In this document: positions 57,101-64,000 of the stretch, one piece after another
How positions within the stretch are numbered: the stretch's first letter is position 1
Layout of the letters: each line of letters opens with the position of its first letter
Assembly (NCBI GenBank): GCA_013368325.1
Contig: JAACJK010000003.1
Location: 62,001 to 126,000, forward strand
Direction of reading: 5' to 3'
Origin: Ephemerocybe angulata
Taxonomy: Eukaryota; Basidiomycota; Agaricomycetes; Agaricales; Psathyrellaceae
DNA length: 64,000 bases
Notes under the pieces: model-generated
Told to the model about the DNA's origin: nothing
What the model saw: the letters and a program-made list of their open reading frames with translations, nothing else
Database searches by the model: none
Program-made: the position numbers and the translations under genes

Positions 57101-60100
57101 ACGCCGATACCTGCGTCCCAAGCAGCGTCGACAACGTTATCACTGCAGGGGTGGTCAGTCAGAACACGGTACACGGCAATCCCATAGCTGATGGCACATA
57201 CTAAAATCCTTTCTTATCACAAGCGCCGTAAAGACGAACATAGCGCCCGTTGAACGTATTCCTGATATCCTTGAACTCGCGCTTCAGGGTGTCCAAGCTC
57301 TGGCCTAATAAAAAGTCACACAGGATCGGTCAACCGCATGCTCCTCCAAAATGCCAAGAGAATATCGTCAAGGCCAAGATGTTGTTACTCACATGCATCC
57401 ACGGCGTAGCTGAATCCTACAAATGCATACTCGGAGCTGGTGTCGCACCACCAGTTGTCGAGGCTCGAAGGGACGGAGCCAGGCATCTTGAAGCCGACGG
57501 AGGGGAAGCATCCAGAGGAAGGCGCGGTGGACTTGACCCCGGTATCAGTGGCTTTGGGCTGTGCAGACGTCGAAACGGTGGTGGTAGAGGAGGAAGTGGA
57601 AGTGGATTTGGGTTTGCCAGCAGAGGCGTCGATAGTCGAGGGGAGCCTGGCTTTGCCAGCGCCTTTGTATTTGCAGGTGCGCCGGGAGAGGGAGCTGGAA
57701 TGAGAGCCCGCCAATGCGCCGAGCTCCACCACGGAGGTGATGCATGCGCTGAGAAGGGCCACCTGGGCAAAGAACTTCATCGTGAGGGTTTAGGAGGGGT
57801 CGTTAAAAGATTGTTGGTGAAAAGAGGGGAGGGGAGACGCTCGAGCGCGGGGCCGGGAAAAGAGCGGAAGGGGGCTGCAGAGTGCAGGGGCGGGAACGAA
57901 TGTTATACAACACGGTCAATCATTCCTTAATTGTAATCTCCAGACTTATGTACAACACGGAGCAAACATTATTAAATAATAGAAGACCTTTGAGCGGCGT
58001 TACCACATGGAGAACAATGCGGGGATAGGGAGACGGCAAGGAGACGGTAACTATGGTCATGTCTGAAGGTCCGGGCGCTTGCGACCTTGTGTTGGAAAAC
58101 AATGGAGGGCTCGATCGAGGTTCGATCGACGCCGAGAATCCCAATTTCCTGCACTGTCCCACTTTTCTGAAAGGTTAAGGAGGGAGCCACTCGCCTCAAA
58201 ACCGACTCAAACTTGGCGGGTCGGCCCAATTGCATCACATCTTTTTGATCGGCAGCATTGACAGTGGCAGGGTGAGAAGAGTCTTGGCAGAAGGGCAAAA
58301 GCAGGCAAAAGTCCATGGTTGAAATATGGAAAGGTCTGACGGTCAGGTAGGACGTGCTCTGTTCATGTTGCTAGCATAATACAGACCTCTGCATTGTTTA
58401 GATCGAGTCCATACGCGCGTAAAGGACGAAATCGTTATCTCTGTCAAGCCCAGCAGAGCTTGATTGTGCATACTAGCGGCGTACCTTCCAGATTAGGGCA
58501 TGTGCTTGTGTGCGCTCAGAAGAGCCTTCGAAGCGACTTATATGGTGCATCCTCTCTGGTTTAGTACGATGGATGATGTGAGTTAATGAGACTGCGGTGA
58601 TGAATCTGTATATTAAGCGCCCGAGGCGCTTGTTAATCGATAAGTGTCCTTCGTGAATGGAGGGGCCATATAGCGATGGGCGTGATAAAAGAAGCATTCA
58701 GGTTAATTAATAACGTCGGGGTAGGAATGGAGGCTGTATTAAAAGGGGTTCATAAGACCCTTCATTTAACTCATACGCTACGCAAGCACGCACGTTATAC
58801 CGATTTCAACCTAACAGCAGTGAGCGCGGGAGAGCCCAATATGGACAGACATGCACATTCGTACTTGAACAGGTAGAGGGAAATGAAGTATCTCAAATAC
58901 TAAGCATTATACATACACGCTCACTGTGGGATTGCTACTCCCACATCTAAATTATACACTAACTTTCCGAACGAATTGACACTGGTCACGGCACAATCCA
59001 ACCTAGACACTAACATTGAACAGGGAGCTACCGAGAAGCTGGGTTGCGGAGGGCCGAAGTCCGACTTCCCGGGCCCAGCAGGTCTCTGCCAGGTTCCAAA
59101 TTTGGTTCGTCAGCCCAAACCTTTGGAACGCGTCGTCGGAATCAAGTGGTTTCGCAGGCCGCTGGTCGTGCAGCGCCACCTCCTCCATAATCTTCCACCC
59201 TCTCACGGTATGGTCCAACGCCTTCCACAGGTTTGCGAATGGAGGATGCCCGGTATAGACCTGACATGGGAGGAAATAGAAGTTAATGACCAGGGAAGAC
59301 GATGGTGGAGATGATGAGGGACTTGCCTCATACATTAAACACCCCAAAGAATATACATCACTGGCAGCGGTCGGAAGGATAGCGTTGTCATCGAGCTGCG
59401 CTTCCAGGATCTCGGGAGCCTGCCATTCTAAAGTGCCCATGAGCACGGTGGATCCTGGGGCAGAGTCCAGGTTGGAAAGAACCCGCGCCAGGCCAAAGTC
59501 CGCGATGCATGCCCGGCCGGAAGGTTTGATGAGAATGTTGTCTCCCTTTATGTCTCCGTGGGAGATACAGTTGTCATGAAGGTACTCTACGCCGTGCAGC
59601 ACGTCCCGCAGCTAGGAGAAACGAGGGAGAAGAAGGATTTAGTTAGCCATGGTCATTCGGACTTCGGGTGGCGTCAAGTCTTACCAAAGAGAGGCGCTCT
59701 GCGTCTGGGTTGGCTTCGAGGTACTCGCAGACGGTACCATTTCATAGAAGGGGGAGGCGAGATACAACTTTGTTCCTCCTGGAGGGAACTCTAGGTCTTC
59801 CTTACATAGGCCCTCGAAGTGGAGAATGTTCGCGTGGTGAAGATTGAACATTATCATAGCTTCTCTAGAAGTCATCTTTCATTCGCGTTAATGAAGGAAA
59901 GAGATGATAAGAACGATGATAAGAACGCTCGAGAATAGCGTACCTCTATAACGTTGGCAGACGTGAATCTCTCGTGGGCCCTATATGTTTTCAGACATAG
60001 GAGACGGCCTGCTTTATTGCCCTTGTAAACGTCGGCACATGGTGCCTGGTAAAATGTGCTGGGGTTGATTTGGTCGACTTCGATGAGCATTGCGGAGGGA

Positions 60101-63100
60101 ATGGCGCCCTTTGGCGCAAGGCGGGTCATGGCGTCGAGTATCCTCGCCTTCAAGGGGACTTCGAGGGGAGGGCTACCCTGGATTATCTATAGGGCATTAT
60201 GTTTATACAAGGTATGACGGGACTGCGAATTGTCTCACATGCTGGAACCCGTCCATGACATCTTGGGCGTCACTGCCTGCGACTTGGGCGAGATGTTGAT
60301 GCGTGTCTATGGGTTCGTTTGAAGTGAGAATGTCCATGATAGCCTTCAGGACAGATCCTTTATTGGGGGAGCCCTCATAGCTGCGGGCAAGAGTGACCAG
60401 ATTGTTGAGAGACATATCAGGATTGTAAAGGGTATGTTGGCAGTGAAGTTAATTGAAGGGAGGCGAGGTTGGAGTGAGGATAAAAGGAGGGGGACGGGGC
60501 TGCCCTTTTATCCAGAGAGCCCCGCCATCCCTAAAATGAGCTCGGTTAGCTGAAGCGGTTGAGTCGGGTAGCCTTGACCACATCACATTCCACAAGTGAG
60601 TTTTCTGAGTTCGAATTCGAACGATGTTCATTGAATTATCGCGCTTCCTCCAGCATTTCTGCTGTCATGTCCCTGCCGTTATTTTTACTCCAGGCAAGCC
60701 GCATTTGTGAGACGTCCCGGAATTCACGCTAATCAGCTCAATTGGAGATGATGCAGGAGGTCTTGATAGGAAGGCATCCATCATAACTTGTAGATATTGA
60801 CAGGTCCATGTCAAGTCAGGTCCCCTTCTCAAGTGGTGGCACAATAGCGGCCTGCATGGGCTTTCGTTTCAATTATGACCCCTCCCTCCTCGGAGGGAAA
60901 ATCCAGCTCTAACCCTCCTGTAAAGGACAGGTTTTTACTGACATTTCAGCTGATTAGGCCCGGCCGGCACCTGAGGAACATTTGGTGCTTTGCCGCATGT
61001 TGTCAACTGTGTGAGTGAGCGGCGACTTCGCTCATACATAGTCGGTCACCGTTTCCGTCGTGTGGGCACTTTCAATTCATTCACATTCATCCATATCCTC
61101 GGTTTAACCTGGTTCTTAGAGCTCCGTTTAGACTCGATAAACGCTAAGCTCACACACAAACTTCAGTCAAGTCGGGTTTGTCCATGTGCCAGGCCGCTGT
61201 ACCGAATTATGAGGGGTACGACGTTGTCTGAGAAGCGTGTTAGATCCTTCTTCCAGGAGCCATGCTGTAAGAGCGCGAGAGAGCACGTGCAAGTGAGTTG
61301 GCGTTATACCGGTGCCGCCACTCGTAGGCGCTCGCCAAGCAAATCTTCCAATAGGTATCCCGATTTACGACAGTTTCTGGAATAGAGTTTGAACTTTACA
61401 TGCAGGACTCTACAGTGTATGTACGTACCCGTCTGTAAATCGCGATCTGGAAGGACAAGGACCCCCAATGCAGTTGGCTCGCGCTCTTTATCGTGCTGTA
61501 AAACTCGCACAAGCAATACCCGCCTCTAAATCGCGCTTCGTTCAGCAATTCGGCTGCCATGCTACTCGTAAGGCTCGCTCTGCATTCAGGCCCCGAGTCG
61601 TGGGAGTGCGGGGAGGGTCTCCCAAACTTCAATCAGTTCGATGATGCAGAAAGTGTCAGGAAGTGATAGATAGTCCCGAGGCTGCCCCTTGAAAACGGGT
61701 CTCCTACAGGCGGGCCGTACTGAGCCTCCTCTCCAGCTTCCTCCCTTGGAAGAAACCCGAGGTCATACATTCCTCCAGAAAATCGATCTATATCGTTAAC
61801 ACTGGTTTCTGAAAGAATGCCGTGAGTTAACCTGGAAGGTGTCAGTGGATCTAATCTGGGTCGGCACCTGTAGGTTGGCACTTGGTGGTGGCGACTTTGT
61901 GGCGACTTCGCTCAAGATCGGTCACCGCTGGCGTTACGTAGACACGTTCCATTCATCCACACCCTCGGTTTACCTCGGTCCCTGCTCAAGCGGACTTGAA
62001 CACCGTTGCAACTCACACCAAGCTACAATTAGAGTTCAATATGGTGTCCAGCATGGTCTACTCAAATACGAGACGTACGCTGCCGTCCCAGCGTCGCCCA
62101 AGGAGCACATTAAATTTTCTTGAAGCCGGAATGCTGTAGGCTCACCAAAGAGCAGCGCCGACTGGAGTAACTGACTCTAAGTAGGCTGTATGGGTGGGGA
62201 GACATCGAGGACCGCCACTTAGGCGCGCGCCAAGCAAATCCCAGAATAGATCTCTCGACACAACACGACAGTTCATTTTGGCTCAATTGATAATTTGAAT
62301 TGAGAAGGGGGTCTGAACGTTTCGTTCCATCCAAGAATGACCTAGAATCTATGTACGGCGCATCGATAGTGTACACGCAAATGTCCGACCGTAGATTACT
62401 ACGATATCTGGAGCGCCAAGGACTCAAATGCCGCATGCTCGGTGCGTTAGCGGAACCAGTTTATCGCTAGGTCGGCTCGCGCCTTTTGAGATGTTGTAAA
62501 ACTCGCGACTAATCCTGCAAGACCCCCATTAATCCGCGCTGTGAGGAAGATAACGATTTCCTTGGTTTGAAGAGCTTGAACCCTTCTTCTGAGACTACTA
62601 ACGACATTCCCATCGACATAACCCAGAACCGTTGATGTTTCTCGGTCCATTCACCCATTTGAAACCCTCTAAGAAGTCCCCACAGAGAGGAAAGACGTAA
62701 ATCCATACAGTCAGAGCTGTATGGACATACCCAAGGTGGCTTACAGTGCCCCACAGGGGAAGCGTCGGATGTATCTGGCGGATTCTGGCCGCTTCTGGCG
62801 ACGATATTCGGCTCGACTGGATGGGGGAGTCGACTTCGAGAAGAAACAGGTTTCAGGGATCAGCGTCCTAGGGTGAGATACGCACTCAGAGTCGAAGATG
62901 ATGCTGGTCAACTGGCCCCGCTCCTTGGGAGAATTCGAGAATCGAGATGTGCGACTCGTGTACCAGACCTGTACGGCAGAACCCACAAACTTGAACATGC
63001 CTAGGAATAGCTAGGAGAAGCAGCGAGGCGGAGGAAAATTAAGGCATTCAGCCAACGCCGTCAATGTATGGTTGGCGTGGAGTGGCGTGCCCAGGCACAG

Positions 63101-64000
63101 TTATACTGTCCTTCACTACGATCTGAAGTTCAGATCGCAGTACATAAGTATCACCCGCAGACAACAGCAAGGGCACTGGGACCGCAGGCAATAAATGGGG
63201 AAGCATTCTGAGCCCCGTTGCGACACACACCGCGCAGACACTTGTTCCATGGCATCTCCGTTGAAGCCAGAGGGGGTGGGACGGGATAAAGTGCAGATTC
63301 AGCATCAGTTGGCAAGGAATACAGCATTGCGATGTCCAGCTGACATGATGGGGTCCTGGCTGGCCACCCAATCCCAGTGGATGCGATTTGGGTGGGCTGC
63401 TCGTATTCACATTTGATCTTCCTTCGAGAGGAGATGTTGCAGGCCCACCAAAGAGCAAGGCCAAGTCGGTTCAACTGTGGGAGGCAGTCGGGGCCGCTCA
63501 GACTTAGCAGGCCTTAAGCGCCCGCCTGAGCTAATTTAATAATAAATTATTAAATATCGCGATCCACGACACACGGCAGTTCATTTGCGTCCTGGTGCAT
63601 TCATGATTTGAATTGAAAGATAAGGTTCTGACACTTCCATTCAGCCATCTAGATTCAATCGTGCGTGTGTGCAGACACACATCCGTAGACGACCTGTGGA
63701 TTGACAGGATGCGGTATGTTAGGGGTTCAGTTAGCGGAACCAGTCAGGGAAATACCCATTTCCAATCCGTAGCGGCGCCTCGCGCATGTGGGGGCCTACA
63801 AAGAATCGGTTCGCGCTCTTTACCGTGCTGTAAAATTCTCACAAGTGTACCCGCCTTGACACGATCCTCGTCAAAGCAGGACCTCTCATTAGTCGGCTAC
63901 GAATAAAATAGGTAGTTCCAGAAGAATCCCTCAGCAAATGGTTTATACCGAGGAAGGAGTCATATCTTCCTTGTGCAACACGTTGGAACATCTCCAGGTC

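Overview
The window looks like nuclear DNA of a filamentous basidiomycete, most likely a wood- or litter-decaying agaricomycete. The reasons are genes split by many short GT-AG introns (about 45-70 nt), two lytic polysaccharide monooxygenase (AA9) genes, a BTB-domain gene family, a fungal TKL-type kinase with an HGD catalytic loop, and fungal secreted hydrolases. I see no rRNA, tRNA, CRISPR array or bacterial-type operon. Gene models were built by reading conserved protein frames across splice sites; exon limits are given with each gene.

Layout. 1-9.5 kb: 3' part of a GH15 glucoamylase-like gene, nitronate monooxygenase, a 5'-truncated flavin monooxygenase copy, GH24 lysozyme, a BTB protein, and the AP-2 clathrin adaptor sigma subunit. 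9.5-15.1 kb: gene-poor, with one F-box/LRR-like gene. 15.1-23.7 kb, all minus strand: DUF4139 protein, full-length flavin monooxygenase, and two tandem dienelactone-hydrolase-like genes, one with a 1-nt frameshift. 24.4-28.6 kb: three tandem BTB paralogues with the same intron plan. 28.8-32.3 kb: DUF202 membrane protein, a small Gln-rich conserved protein, and an unrecognised 223-aa protein.

32.4-44.6 kb is a duplication-rich block. It holds an S10 carboxypeptidase divergent from a VOC/glyoxalase gene, a 5' fragment of a carboxylesterase, the intact 14-exon carboxylesterase, and a second copy of the carboxypeptidase 5' end plus the VOC gene. The VOC ends of the two copies are identical while the carboxypeptidase ends have diverged. 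Copy 1 carries a 285-bp inverted-repeat element with an 8-bp target duplication, and copy 2 keeps the empty site.

44.9-60.4 kb: CCDC137-like nucleolar protein, MCT-type MFS transporter, two tandem AA9 enzymes, EB1 microtubule end-binding protein, GH17 glucanase-like protein, and a TKL-like kinase with a frameshift. 60.9-64 kb: decayed, diverged repeats with no intact gene.

Functionally this is a mixture of housekeeping genes (AP-2 sigma, EB1, CCDC137-like) and a fast-evolving set of secreted hydrolases and oxidases (AA9, GH17, GH24, S10, carboxylesterase) with tandem duplication and truncation. I found no single coherent new pathway. The most informative signals are the transposon with its empty site, the identity gradient across the duplication, a 56-bp foldback unit flanked by 9-bp direct repeats, and an over-represented 8-mer, AAGCGCCC.
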